A DNA stretch of 46,741 nt from Verrucomicrobiota bacterium. GTDB taxonomy: Bacteria > Verrucomicrobiota > Lentisphaeria > JABSQK01 > JAJFLO01. Position numbers and translations under genes: made by a program. The stretch lies in NCBI GenBank assembly GCA_021772615.1, contig JAJFLQ010000120.1, positions 1 to 46,741 of the forward strand. The letters run 5' to 3'. Shown here piece after piece: positions 18,754 through 28,258 of this stretch. The notes under the pieces are model-generated. The model did no database searches. It was given only the letters and a program-made list of their open reading frames with translations, and was not told the origin of the DNA. Position 1 is the first letter of the stretch, and each line of letters begins with the position of its first letter.

Positions 18754-21700
18754 TCAGGGATAGGGAAATGCTTTGTTTGGATAGGGCGGAGGCACCGGTA
18801 CATCGACGGGTGCATCGTGGATGCGTTGCCGCAGAAAATCTATCGCAGCGCGGAGCTGCGCGTCGTCGCCGTTGAAGGTTGCGTACGGCGGATTATCTAT
18901 GACGATGTCGGGCTCGACGCCGTGTCCCTCGATCAACCACTCTCCCTCGGCGCCGTAAACACCGATCTCCGCTGCAGTTGCGATTCCCCGATCGACCAGC
19001 TTATTACTGAATGTCAGCCAAATCTGCCCGCCCCATGTGCGTGTGCCGATTAGCGTGCCAAGGCCAAGGCGGCGAATACCCTCCGCGAAGGTCTCTCCGT
19101 TTGATGCCGTTCGGGTGTCGCACAAGACGACGATATGACCGCGGAAGGCATATTGCATGCCCCACGTAGGGGCGCCGATACGCGGTTGCCAGTAGAACCA
19201 TGCCTTCCGCAGCAGCTTTTCCAGAATCCAGCTCGCAGTGTTGCCGCCGCGGTTGTGGCGTACATCGACTATCAGGCCCTTTCGGTCGTGGACCGGATAG
19301 AAGCCGCTCGCCCACTCGGAATAGTTCCCGCCACTCATAGCTCGAAGATGAACATAGCCGATCTCGTTGTTGCCGGCTTCCTCTACCATGCGTCGCCTGC
19401 TAAGCTCCCAGTCTCTGTAGCGCAGCCCGCGCGCCGCACCGCCGGACAGTGGTTCCACGATTTCGCTGTATGGCTCGGATGTTTCGACCGATATGAGTTC
19501 CAGCCTTACCTGTTTTCCTGCCTGGTCGAGCAAAGCAGCTGCAGGGTGGTCGAGTGATAGTATGTCCACACCGTTGATAGCCGTAATCACGTCGCCTTCC
19601 CGTACACGGCTGTCGTGACGAACGAGGGGCGAAAGCTCGTCCGGGAAGTCGGGGTCGGACTGATAGATGCGCGTGATTCTGTAACCGTCGGCTTCCGGTT
19701 CTCTCGTGAGCACAGCGCCGAGGTATCCCTGCTTGCGTTTGTCGCTGTCCCGCCGCCGGTCCCCGCCCTGCACATAAATATGCAGTGCGCCGAGTTCCGA
19801 GACCATCTGTGCGATCAGATCGTTCAACTCGTAACGATCGGTGACCCGAGCGAGTAACGGCTGGTGTTTGTCCAGCAGCCCGCGCCAATCCAGTCCGTGC
19901 AAATTGCGATCGTAGAAGTAGTCGCGTTCCAGACGCCATGCATCGACAAAAATCTGCCGCCATTCTTCACGCGGGTCGACCGTGAGGGTCCAGCTATCGA
20001 ACGAAACCCTGGTGTCGTCGAGCTTGCCGGGCGGCGATCCCGACGCATCGATCACATAAAGGTTGTTGTCCATCCGCACCAGAAGCTTCTGGCTGTCCGC
20101 GGAGATTTCAACATGCTTGATCTTGCCGGCGACGATCTTCTCAGGCTTCGGCTTGTCGTTGCCGATCTTCAGCGCCGTCAGTTGTTTTGTCTTGTCTTGT
20201 GCAGACTGCTGTTCTATCCAGAAGAGATGAGATCCGGTGATGCTCAGAGATTCATAGTTGCCGGCCGGTACCGGCACCCTGTATACCCGTGACATAATAC
20301 CTTCTTCGTCGAGGGTGACGGCCACTTCGTCATCTTTGTCGCTGCCGTCCTCGTTAACGCTTTCAGGGGCGGACGGAGCGTCATCGTCGAAACTGTCCTG
20401 GTCGCCCTCATCGGTCGCGGTGTCCTTATCGTCCGCATCCGAGCACGGTGGTTTCAGCTCGTTCGCTGGAAGGAACGGAGATCTGGCGTCTGCTCGCAAT
20501 GCGACATGGTAGATCTCCGTGGTGCGGTCAAAATATGGCTCAGGCTGGCGCGGACCCCAAGGGGACTTGACCTGGGATTCTAGATTGCGGTCGGAGAGGA
20601 AATACAGCCATTCTCCGTCCTGGCTCCAGACCGGCCCGTAGCTGTCGACGCGGTCGCTTGTCAGCCGAATGATTCGGTCCTCAGCGCGATGGTAGACAGC
20701 GATTCCGGGATAACCGTTGTCTGCCCGCTTCATGAATGCCAGATAGCCGCTGTCCGGGGACCAACTCAGATCGCTAATTTCCTCTTCCTCAGATTGGACA
20801 ATCAGGGTTCGCCCCGAGGTCGCCGTATCGTGTAACCACAACCGCTGATTCAAATCGGTGTATGCCAGCCACTTGCCGTCTGGCGACAGTAGACCTCGCC
20901 GTATCAATACTTCGGCATCGTGCGTGACCTGACGGCCTGCTCCAAGGCCATTCGCGGGATACTGCCAGAACTCGACCTCGCCGCTTTGGTCGGACATCAC
21001 CAGAACATCGTCGCCGTCCGGTAGAAACGCGGCATTGCGGTAGCGGATACCCGGCTGTCGCGTCACTTCGACGATTCGCCCGGACTCCGCGGGGAATACA
21101 AAGACGCATCCACGAATCGTCGCCGCAACACGATCGCCATCCGGAGACAGGTGGGCCGACGTGAGGTAGTCGAGAGGCTTTTCGACCGTGTGAACGCGCA
21201 TTTGCTCAAAATCAGATATCAATCGAATCGGCACGGCTGCTGCAGTCCCTTTATCGATGTCCAGCAGGTACACGTCCGCGCCGCATTGGTAAACGATACG
21301 TCCGTCGTGCAGTCGTGGCGATTTCACATCCCATCCGGTATGGAACGTGTGTTGCTGCAAGTCGGCGCCCGCCGGCGTCATGGACCAGATATTCAACGTG
21401 CCATCACGGTCGGTAACGAAAAAAATGCGGTTGTTCCAGAGCATCGGATGTCGGTCGGTGCCGGTGTAGTCTGCTGTTAGCGGGACCGCTTCGTCACTAC
21501 CGTTGAATGTCCAAATATTCTGGGCCGTGCCGCCCCGATAGCGGCGCGTATGACTCGGTTGTCTTCGCAACCTGGTAAAATACAGTGTCTTCCCGTCGCG
21601 ATCGTAGACGCCGTCACTGGCCTGACTCAGCGGCACGCGCTCCACGGTCCGGTCGGTTGTCTTTACCAGGACAAGTTGTGTGTCCGGGAGCGTTGAATAA

Positions 21701-22074
21701 TGCCTGGTGCGAACGAGAATCGTGGTGTCGTCGTACCACTGAACAGGCACGCTGTCGCCCGTAAACGTGATGCGTACCGGCACTCCCCCGTCCATCGGCA
21801 TGACGTAGACGTCGACGCCCTTGTGGTACTGTGCCGCAAACGCGATCGCGGCGCCGTTGGGCGCGATTCTGGCATGTGTCTCGACCCCGTGGTGTGTGGT
21901 CAGGCGATGAGCAATACCGCCTGCAGCCGTTGTCGCCCAGAGGTCTCCTTCGGCGGTTAAGATAATCGCGTCACCGTGCAATTCTGGAAATCGGAAATAT
22001 CCCGGGAGAGTATCCGAGCCCGCCATTGACGTGAGCGTAACGAGGAGCAGGAGGAAAGGGTGGATTCGTATCAT
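18754..22074 (-). CDS. Tricorn-type protease, S41 family, secreted
   Basis: This 1,106-residue homologue of tricorn protease has a signal peptide (FLLLLVTLTSMAGS, cut near residue 19), so it should work in the periplasm rather than the cytosol as in archaea. Order: N-terminal beta-propeller region (about 25-540) with WD/TolB-like blades such as SPDGKWLAYTD and SPDSGYLAFM; a strongly acidic low-complexity insert (about 545-595); a second segment with helical C1-like domain (WRLERDYFYDRNLHGLDW); a PDZ domain (GYLGAVLTR to REGDVITAINGVD); and the S41 peptidase core with VDVRHNRGGN. The nucleophile is S991 in TASNGETFAEG, followed by GTRTWGGQIW. Tricorn enzymes trim peptides from upstream proteolysis. 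It is monocistronic, convergent with the histidine kinase and divergent from the TonB receptor. Confidence 0.93.
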   Translation of the reverse strand: MIRIHPFLLLLVTLTSMAGSDTLPGYFRFPELHGDAIILTAEGDLWATTAAGGIAHRLTTHHGVETHARIAPNGAAIAFAAQYHKGVDVYVMPMDGGVPVRITFTGDSVPVQWYDDTTILVRTRHYSTLPDTQLVLVKTTDRTVERVPLSQASDGVYDRDGKTLYFTRLRRQPSHTRRYRGGTAQNIWTFNGSDEAVPLTADYTGTDRHPMLWNNRIFFVTDRDGTLNIWSMTPAGADLQQHTFHTGWDVKSPRLHDGRIVYQCGADVYLLDIDKGTAAAVPIRLISDFEQMRVHTVEKPLDYLTSAHLSPDGDRVAATIRGCVFVFPAESGRIVEVTRQPGIRYRNAAFLPDGDDVLVMSDQSGEVEFWQYPANGLGAGRQVTHDAEVLIRRGLLSPDGKWLAYTDLNQRLWLHDTATSGRTLIVQSEEEEISDLSWSPDSGYLAFMKRADNGYPGIAVYHRAEDRIIRLTSDRVDSYGPVWSQDGEWLYFLSDRNLESQVKSPWGPRQPEPYFDRTTEIYHVALRADARSPFLPANELKPPCSDADDKDTATDEGDQDSFDDDAPSAPESVNEDGSDKDDEVAVTLDEEGIMSRVYRVPVPAGNYESLSITGSHLFWIEQQSAQDKTKQLTALKIGNDKPKPEKIVAGKIKHVEISADSQKLLVRMDNNLYVIDASGSPPGKLDDTRVSFDSWTLTVDPREEWRQIFVDAWRLERDYFYDRNLHGLDWRGLLDKHQPLLARVTDRYELNDLIAQMVSELGALHIYVQGGDRRRDSDKRKQGYLGAVLTREPEADGYRITRIYQSDPDFPDELSPLVRHDSRVREGDVITAINGVDILSLDHPAAALLDQAGKQVRLELISVETSEPYSEIVEPLSGGAARGLRYRDWELSRRRMVEEAGNNEIGYVHLRAMSGGNYSEWASGFYPVHDRKGLIVDVRHNRGGNTASWILEKLLRKAWFYWQPRIGAPTWGMQYAFRGHIVVLCDTRTASNGETFAEGIRRLGLGTLIGTRTWGGQIWLTFSNKLVDRGIATAAEIGVYGAEGEWLIEGHGVEPDIVIDNPPYATFNGDDAQLRAAIDFLRQRIHDAPVDVPVPPPYPNKAFPYP

Positions 22075-22363
22075 GTTTGTATGTGATCCAAGGGGTTCGC
22101 GGCGGCGGATAGTCTACCACTGTATCGCAAAATCGCCAGGAAGGTGATTAGGCAAATTGATAATTGCTGTGCTTGGACCCGGCACATCGCATCTTTGCGT
22201 TGCTTGAGAACGCGGTACGTGGATGTTTATACCCATGGTCGCGTGGCCGTCGCAGGTCGTGAACCCTCTCCCACCTTGAATTATGGGGACGGCGGTTTGA
22301 CTTCGCGTTGCGGCCTTCTATTTTTCCGGATTTACCGTTGTATCGGCTGTCGAATGAACGCCA
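22075..22363. other. Intergenic region upstream of tricorn protease (minus) and TonB receptor (plus)
   Basis: These are 289 bases between divergent genes. A cobalamin or other known riboswitch was looked for before the receptor and not found. No strong promoter hexamers, iron-box palindrome or hairpin could be assigned. Short open frames here lack protein character. Confidence 0.35.
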
Positions 22364-24514
22364 ATGCTCACTCCGCTCGAAACGAGGTCCTATCCTGTTT
22401 GTCTTATTGGCGTTGTTGCTGCCGTGTTGATGGGGGCGCTGTCATCGGTTGCCGACGGCGATGACGTGGCTGCAGCACGCCTCTACGACATGGTTGTAGT
22501 CGCAACCCGCCACGAACGCGCGGTCGCCGATACGCCCTACCATACGTTCATACTTGATTCCGAAACCCTGACGCTGCAACTGCAGCCGCGGTCACTGGTC
22601 GAGGGATTGGCTGCCGTTCCCGGGGTGATGTTGCAGAAAACCGGTCACGGCATGACCACACCATACATGCGGGGTGTGACGTCGCAACGGGTCCTTTTGC
22701 TAGCCGACGGGGTACGGTTGAACAATTCTTATCTCAGGGAGGGGCCGAATCAATACTGGAATCTGGTCGACGGATATTTTTACGATCATCTTGAGGTGTT
22801 GCTCGGCCCCGCTTCGACGTTGTACGGCAGTGATGCCATCGGCGGCGTGGTCCATGCCGGCAGCGCACCGCCGGTACGAGGCCCGTCGGACGCGGGAATC
22901 ACGTTCACCGAAAGCGAGATGCTGTTTCGATTTGCCAGTGCTGAGCGTTCGTTCACCGAACATGCTGAGACCGCGTTTACCGCCGCCGATCGATGGTCAT
23001 TTCGTATCGGCCTGACACGGCAGGATTTCGGCGACCTGCGAAGCGGCGATGAAACCTATAACCCGGGTACCGATTTCGAACAGTGGGGCGCGAATCTTCG
23101 TGCGGTGTATTGGATCGACAACGACAGCCGCGTTACAGTCGGCTATGACCATTTCGATCAGGACGACATCGACCGTGTTCACCGTACCGTCGACCATGTA
23201 GATTTTCGCGGGACCTCGACCAAGGGCGGGGCAGGCGACCGGCGCCGGGTGTTTGATCATGACCGGCGAGTCGCCTTTGTTCGATGGGAATTGGAGGACA
23301 CCGGTCGCTTTATCGATAACGCGGACATCGTGGTGTCCTACAGCGGTTTCGAGGAGGACTTCCAGCGCATTCGCGGCGATAACCGACGGCAGTTGCGCGA
23401 AACCGAATATGATACCAGCAATGTGTCCATCACATTACGTTCCTTGACACGTTTCGGAACATGGTCATACGGCCTCGATCATACCCACGACTTTGTGAAC
23501 ACCAGCGGCCGTGACGTCAGCACTGCCGGGTCGACTACCGAGCGGATCCAGGGATTTGTCGGCGACAACTCGGACTATGATCTGCTGGGGCTGTTTGTTC
23601 AGAACGAGAAACAACTCAACGACTCGCTTGATGTCATAGCTGGTGTCCGTTACACCTATGCGGATCTCGAGTCGCGGGACGTGGATTTCGGGGGTGTTCC
23701 CGGCAGGGTTCGTGGAAATTGGGACACGGTCACCGGAAATCTCAGACTGATGCTTCGCTTATGCGACGACGACAAGGCAAACGTTTTCGCCGGGGTGTCG
23801 CAGGGGTTTCGGGCGCCGAATTTATCCGATGCCACGCGGCTCGGCGAGTTCGGCGGCGGCAATGAAGCGCCTACTGCCGACCTCGATCCCGAGTATTTCA
23901 CAACCTACGAGGCCGGCGTGAAATCGGTCGGAGACTGGTGGAGTGCCGGCGTCGGTTATTTCTATACCGATATCAGCGACCGTATCGGGCGCCTTCAGAA
24001 CGCCACGACGAATGCGGCCGACCCGTTGGCCACAAAGCGAAACCTCGACAACGGCTATATTCATGGCCTTGAGTCCTATGCCGAATGGATTGTGAACGAT
24101 CAGGTTTCTGTACATGGTTCAATCAGCTGGCAGGAAGGCGCTGAAGAAACCCATCTCAATCGCGATCTCGGCACGATGGTAACAGTCACGCGGCCAATAG
24201 CAAAGATACAACCGCTCACTGGGCATGCAGAAATTCGCTGGACGCCGAACGCATTCTTCTGGTCGGCGCTGTCTGCGGATGCCGCCGCCGAGCAGGACCG
24301 GCTTGCCGACGCTGAGGTGACGGATAATCGCATTCCGCCCGGCGGCACGCCGGGCTATGCCGTGTACCATGTGCAGGTGGGGTTTCGGCCATCGGCGTCG
24401 ACGGCGATGGCTGTAACCTTACAGAATATTACCGACAAGCCCTATCGTATTCACGGATCCGGTATCAACGAACCCGGCCGAAGTCTTGTGCTAACGGTGC
24501 GCAAGACGTTTTGA
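22364..24514 (+). CDS. TonB-dependent outer-membrane receptor
   Basis: This 716-residue receptor imports a ligand using TonB/ExbBD energy. A signal peptide occupies about residues 10-31 (CLIGVVAAVLMGALSSVADG). A TonB-box-like DMVVVAT follows near residue 43. The plug domain contains LVEGLAAVPGVMLQK, YMRGVTSQRVLLLADGVRLN and VEVLLGPASTLYGSDAIGGV-like sequence (here LEVLLGPASTLYGSDAIGGV). The rest is a 22-strand barrel pattern with ISDRIGRLQN, GLESYAEW and a closing aromatic (LTVRKTF). The plug and barrel look nearest to the haemoglobin/transferrin/lactoferrin receptor subgroup, but the substrate is not determinable here. No tonB, exbB or periplasmic binding protein lies nearby. A short inverted repeat follows the stop. 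Confidence 0.93.
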   Translation: MLTPLETRSYPVCLIGVVAAVLMGALSSVADGDDVAAARLYDMVVVATRHERAVADTPYHTFILDSETLTLQLQPRSLVEGLAAVPGVMLQKTGHGMTTPYMRGVTSQRVLLLADGVRLNNSYLREGPNQYWNLVDGYFYDHLEVLLGPASTLYGSDAIGGVVHAGSAPPVRGPSDAGITFTESEMLFRFASAERSFTEHAETAFTAADRWSFRIGLTRQDFGDLRSGDETYNPGTDFEQWGANLRAVYWIDNDSRVTVGYDHFDQDDIDRVHRTVDHVDFRGTSTKGGAGDRRRVFDHDRRVAFVRWELEDTGRFIDNADIVVSYSGFEEDFQRIRGDNRRQLRETEYDTSNVSITLRSLTRFGTWSYGLDHTHDFVNTSGRDVSTAGSTTERIQGFVGDNSDYDLLGLFVQNEKQLNDSLDVIAGVRYTYADLESRDVDFGGVPGRVRGNWDTVTGNLRLMLRLCDDDKANVFAGVSQGFRAPNLSDATRLGEFGGGNEAPTADLDPEYFTTYEAGVKSVGDWWSAGVGYFYTDISDRIGRLQNATTNAADPLATKRNLDNGYIHGLESYAEWIVNDQVSVHGSISWQEGAEETHLNRDLGTMVTVTRPIAKIQPLTGHAEIRWTPNAFFWSALSADAAAEQDRLADAEVTDNRIPPGGTPGYAVYHVQVGFRPSASTAMAVTLQNITDKPYRIHGSGINEPGRSLVLTVRKTF

Positions 24515-24515
24515 C

Positions 24516-24533
24516 CGACCGGAGCAACGGTCG
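24516..24533. terminator. Possible transcription terminator hairpin after the TonB receptor
   Basis: CGACCG at 24516-24521 pairs perfectly with CGGTCG at 24528-24533 around a six-base loop (GAGCAA). It begins two bases after the receptor stop and lies between convergent genes. No T-run follows on either strand, so intrinsic termination is uncertain. Confidence 0.35.
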
Positions 24534-24567
24534 CGGCATGGCCGGGGCAGACGTGTCCTGGTAAAAT

Positions 24568-25716
24568 TTAACGTGATGCCAATATGAGGGCCTGTATCGC
24601 GAGTGCGGTTGCGAGGTGTGGATCGTCTTCCCCCCAGTGTCCAGGCGCACCGCTCCAGAGCCCGTCTGCGGCTTGTGATGCCAGCACCCGATTTACGATT
24701 GTTTCCGGCAATGAATCCTGGGTGATCGTCAGCGGTGTATTCAGAACGCGGGACTGCCGCTGTATTTTGCTTAGCAGATAAAGAAAGGTATACCGTGCCG
24801 GGCAGTCGGACGCATCTTTAAGTGAATCAAAACGGCTACGAAGCCATTCGATCGCCCTCGAACGAGCCGGATGGTCTGCCGCACCGGCGTAGGTCAATCC
24901 GGCGAGTCCGGCGAGACAGTAGTTTGCTGCGGTGCCGGCTGCACAATCCGCCGCAGCCGTAGTGTCCGGCTTGGTCCGCGGATGTGCAGGAAATCCAGAA
25001 AACGATCCCGTATCCGACTCCGCGCCGATCGCGGCAACTCTGTCGACCGATCCGCAACGGGTTACATAAGACAGGGCGTTGCGCCAGAATTTCGAGGGCG
25101 TGTGCCTCGTCCGTTTATTGTTGTAGCTGAAGAGCGGTGGATCGTCTTCGAGGATGGAAATAGCTTCGAAAATATGGTGCATGCGATAGAGATCCAGCGG
25201 CCGCGCGTCTGCCCCGGCAGCATTCCGCCAGTTATTCGGATCACAGCGCACGAATGCCAATTTCACATACCGTGCACTGCGTTCAACGATCATGCGATCC
25301 TCCGGACGGTTCGCCAGGAATAATGGATAGATGCATAACGCAATCGGATATACCGACGACGAGGTGTTCTCATGTTGCGTCGGCGGGACGGTCGGGAGCG
25401 ATCGCTTGAGAAACGTTGTGAGGTGGTCGAGTCCCCGCGTTACCGTTTCGGAGCCGCCTGGCGCGCCGGTTAGATCTGCATTTATGATGGCGCCGAGGCA
25501 CAGCGCCGTTACCGCGATCGAGGACGTCCATGAGCCGTCGTTGGACTGCGCGGCGAGGAGCCCGGTAACGCCACGGCGAACGCTCGCATCCGCTTCCAGT
25601 GTCATTGACAAATCCAGTGCCGGCAGCGATACAGGATGCGCCGGCGTATCAATGGATGGCAAGCACAGGAGTGCAGCAAAAACCACGGAATTAAATTGAA
25701 ATTTTTGATTTGGCAT
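24568..25716 (-). CDS. Secreted prenyltransferase/squalene-oxidase-repeat protein (alpha/alpha toroid) 1
   Basis: This 382-residue protein has a signal peptide (VVFAALLCLPSIDTPAHP, about 11-28), so it is exported. It shows repeats of the squalene-cyclase/prenyltransferase type: GVTGLLAAQSNDGSWTSS near the N-terminus and VNRVLASQAADGLWSGAPG near the C-terminus, with matching helices (TALCLGAII, TALAIQALILA). This is the six-hairpin toroid fold. The DxDD catalytic motif of squalene-hopene cyclases is not evident, so a cyclase activity should not be assumed. Exported proteins of this class are common in planctomycetes and have no settled function. Length and pattern match the protein at 28259, although sequence identity looks low. 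It is transcribed away from the radical SAM gene, sharing a 114-base divergent region. Confidence 0.75.
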   Translation of the reverse strand: MPNQKFQFNSVVFAALLCLPSIDTPAHPVSLPALDLSMTLEADASVRRGVTGLLAAQSNDGSWTSSIAVTALCLGAIINADLTGAPGGSETVTRGLDHLTTFLKRSLPTVPPTQHENTSSSVYPIALCIYPLFLANRPEDRMIVERSARYVKLAFVRCDPNNWRNAAGADARPLDLYRMHHIFEAISILEDDPPLFSYNNKRTRHTPSKFWRNALSYVTRCGSVDRVAAIGAESDTGSFSGFPAHPRTKPDTTAAADCAAGTAANYCLAGLAGLTYAGAADHPARSRAIEWLRSRFDSLKDASDCPARYTFLYLLSKIQRQSRVLNTPLTITQDSLPETIVNRVLASQAADGLWSGAPGHWGEDDPHLATALAIQALILASR

Positions 25717-25830
25717 AAACAGTGTCAGACGCGCCTACGGTAGATCTCAATCCCTGCTCGTCAATAAAGGTTTATATAGATTTACCTAAGACCTTGTCTG
25801 GCAGTCACTTTAACCACGCTCGGTGACCCC
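25717..25830. promoter_or_regulatory. Divergent promoter region for toroid protein 1 and the radical SAM gene
   Basis: These 114 bases separate the two start codons. An AT-rich core (AATAAAGGTTTATATAGATT, about 25764-25783) is a likely promoter core. AGGT and ACCT ends around TTATATAGATTT form an imperfect inverted repeat that could be an operator. Exact -35/-10 elements were not assigned. Confidence 0.4.
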
Positions 25831-27096
25831 GTGGATCTGAACGACATTTCCCCCTCTGCAGGACGTAAGCTTGCATTGCTGTTTGAAGGCATTCGATACA
25901 GCAGCGCCCTTGGTGCTGCCGCTGCGTTTGCGTATCCCAATTACAATCCTTACCGCTTCAGTCCGGGTGAAGAGAATCCGGTCGGCGCGCCGCAGACAGC
26001 CATACCATATCTCTTTCGCACGAACGACGACACCGTCGTACGCATCAAGGGATGTGGCGATTCGGATTGGCTTGTCAGCGGTTCCGAGGCAGACGGCTTT
26101 TTTCTGTGCAACGACGCGGCTGCTGTGGCGCCCGAGCCGATTTCTTTTGTGCCGCGGCCGCAATGGATGGACGATACAACCGCCGACGGGTTTCCGCTGC
26201 GGCAGGCCGGCGTAAGTCTGATCGGCGATCTCGCGGTTATTAATATTGCGCCGGGTTGCGAGTACTTCGTTGCCGACAAGCATAACGGCGAAGCCATGCG
26301 CTGCAGGTTTTGCGTATATGGTGCACCCAATGAACGTATGGATCACCTCGGCCAGGAGATCGGTGAGGTCGGGCTTCCGGACCAGACATATTCGCGCATG
26401 AAAGAAGCTCTTGCCGCCATTGTGTCGGCGAATACGGCCCGCCATATTTATCTGGTGGGCGGATCGATGTTGGAGCGCGCGAAAGAGGGGCGCCGCTATA
26501 TCGACGTCGCGCAGCAGGTTCAATCCGTAGTGCAAGGTAGGGTGCCTGTCACATGCGGTTCCGGCGCGCTTCTCGACGAGCATATTGATGTGCTGCACCG
26601 GGAGAAACTCGTGACCAGCATATGCTTCAATCTCGAGGTGTGGTCAGAACGGCTGTTCGAAATGATCTGCCCGGGAAAAAACCGCTATGTCGGGTACGCC
26701 GCGTGGATCGCCGCCCTGGAGAAAGCGGTATCGCTATGGGGCGTCGGCCATGTATATTCCGCTATGGTCGGCGGCATTGAACTGGAGCCGGAGTACGCGC
26801 TTACCGCCGAATCGGCCGTGGATATGGCGGTCGAGGGCGCCGAAGATCTTTGTCGCCGCGGCATCATCCCAATCTACTCGCTGTATTGGCCGTTGGCAGG
26901 CCGCGACCACCCTGCGCATATGGCCCGGCTTCGCGGGTATTTCGAACAGTTGAACGTGCGTTACCGCGCCATCCGCCGTGACTATGATATGCATATCTGG
27001 GACGGTTTCATGTGTCATCGATGCGCCTACATGCAACTTGAATGCGATATTGATCGGATTCCGTGTAACGCATCCGCGCCGCTGGTGGCATCATGA
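25831..27096 (+). CDS. Radical SAM-like protein with CX14CX2C cluster motif
   Basis: This is a 421-residue protein without signal peptide. A Cys triad around residues 149-167 (Cys, then 14 residues, then CRFC followed by VYGAP) sits after a beta-strand-like GDLAVINIAPG, as the [4Fe-4S] ligands of radical SAM enzymes do. The spacing CX14CX2C is far wider than the canonical CX3CX2C. Downstream features support a TIM barrel: HIYLVGGSML (in the SAM-binding position), VPVTCGSGALL, SICFNLEVWSERLFEMICPGK and HVYSAMVGGIE. The last 40 residues carry four more Cys (CHRC, then C, then C), possibly an auxiliary cluster. The start is a GTG. It overlaps the methyltransferase start by four bases (ATGA). Its substrate is unknown; placement beside an ebo cluster suggests tailoring of that product. 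Confidence 0.75.
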   Translation: MDLNDISPSAGRKLALLFEGIRYSSALGAAAAFAYPNYNPYRFSPGEENPVGAPQTAIPYLFRTNDDTVVRIKGCGDSDWLVSGSEADGFFLCNDAAAVAPEPISFVPRPQWMDDTTADGFPLRQAGVSLIGDLAVINIAPGCEYFVADKHNGEAMRCRFCVYGAPNERMDHLGQEIGEVGLPDQTYSRMKEALAAIVSANTARHIYLVGGSMLERAKEGRRYIDVAQQVQSVVQGRVPVTCGSGALLDEHIDVLHREKLVTSICFNLEVWSERLFEMICPGKNRYVGYAAWIAALEKAVSLWGVGHVYSAMVGGIELEPEYALTAESAVDMAVEGAEDLCRRGIIPIYSLYWPLAGRDHPAHMARLRGYFEQLNVRYRAIRRDYDMHIWDGFMCHRCAYMQLECDIDRIPCNASAPLVAS

Positions 27097-28142
27097 GCGA
27101 CTGCGCCCAGATCCGTGATGTGGACGCCGCGCCGTCAACCGATCCATCGAGGTTAATGGCGATGTCAACCGCCTACTGGGAATCCCAGGTGCTGCTCACT
27201 GCGGTGAGGATTGGCCTGTTCGAACACTTGGCTACGGGCGCAAAACGCGCAGAGGATGTGGCGTCATTGCTGCAGTTGCAGCTACGCCCTATGACGTTGT
27301 TTCTAAACGCCTGTGTCGCGCTGGAACTGGTTGAACGGCAGGATGAAGGCTATGTCAATGCCGCTGTAAGTCGGGATTTCCTTGTTGCGGGAAAGCCGTC
27401 GTATATGGGCAATGCGTTTCGGTACTGCGACAATCTCTATGGCGCGTGGGGCGATCTCGAGAAAACGCTGGTGTCCGGAGCGCCCGCGGTCGAACCAGTG
27501 TCTTACCTGGGGGGCAACGACGAGCAGACGCGGCATTTTGTCTACGGCATGCACAATCGTGCGTTGGCCATCGGCCAGGCGATGACCCGGATCGTGGACC
27601 TTTCCGGTCGCCGGAAACTACTTGATATTGGAGGCGGGCCGGGCACATTTTCGGCGTTGTTCGTGCAGCGTTACGACGAGCTTGAGGCGACCGTCCTCGA
27701 CTTGCCCGGCGTGGCGGCGATTGCCGGCGAAATCCTCGACACCATGGGTGTCTCGAATCGTGTCGTGCGGCTACCCGGCGATTACTTGAAAACACCGTTT
27801 CCGCAGGAAAACGACGTGGTCCTGATTTGCGGCGTATTGCATCGAGAGTCGCCTGTAACCTGTCGCGACATGATCCGTCGCGCTGTCGACGCACTAACAC
27901 CTGGCGGTCTTCTCGTCACCAGCGATGTCTTCACCGACGCGGGCCACTGCAGCCCGCCGTTCTCTGCACTGTTCGGGTTGAACATGGCCCTTACTGCCCG
28001 GTGCGGCGGCGTTCACGCCGATGCCGATGTGGCCGAGTGGATGGCGCAGGTGGGGCTTGTTGAGATCACAACCAAACCGTTTCCCCAGCCGATGCCCCAT
28101 CGAATTGTACTGGGTTGCAAGGGCGGCGAACAAGTGTCATAA
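27093..28142 (+). CDS. SAM-dependent O-methyltransferase (Methyltransf_2/AcmD-like)
   Basis: This 349-residue enzyme has the two-part layout of small-molecule O-methyltransferases. An N-terminal winged-helix dimerisation domain (about 20-105) contains YWESQVLLTAVRIGLFEHL. A C-terminal Rossmann domain carries the SAM motif LLDIGGGPGTFSALF (about 172-186), then TVLDLPGV (acidic ribose ligand), LPGDYLKTPFP (adenine pocket) and LICGVLHRESP, where the His sits at the usual catalytic-base position. Relatives methylate hydroxyls of phenols, polyketides, carotenoids and bacteriochlorophyll precursors. It is translationally coupled (ATGA) to the radical SAM gene, strong evidence that the two act on one product. 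The next gene, a secreted toroid protein, starts 116 bases on. Nothing looks truncated. Confidence 0.9.
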   Translation: MSDCAQIRDVDAAPSTDPSRLMAMSTAYWESQVLLTAVRIGLFEHLATGAKRAEDVASLLQLQLRPMTLFLNACVALELVERQDEGYVNAAVSRDFLVAGKPSYMGNAFRYCDNLYGAWGDLEKTLVSGAPAVEPVSYLGGNDEQTRHFVYGMHNRALAIGQAMTRIVDLSGRRKLLDIGGGPGTFSALFVQRYDELEATVLDLPGVAAIAGEILDTMGVSNRVVRLPGDYLKTPFPQENDVVLICGVLHRESPVTCRDMIRRAVDALTPGGLLVTSDVFTDAGHCSPPFSALFGLNMALTARCGGVHADADVAEWMAQVGLVEITTKPFPQPMPHRIVLGCKGGEQVS

Positions 28143-28258
28143 TCGAACGTTTGCGTACGTTTCAGGTAATCTGCCTACCGTTCCTCGTCACGGTGACGGT
28201 ATGATCTGCCGGAGACTCGAACCCGGAAGAAGAGTGTAGAGAGAAAGGAAAGTCAAGC

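Noticed and set aside
22075..22363. Cobalamin or other riboswitch ahead of the TonB receptor
   Set aside because: No B12-box-like or other conserved riboswitch core was found.
25810..26598. Open frame of 262 codons antisense to the radical SAM gene
   Set aside because: It mirrors a strong gene with recognisable motifs and shows no family-like sequence of its own.
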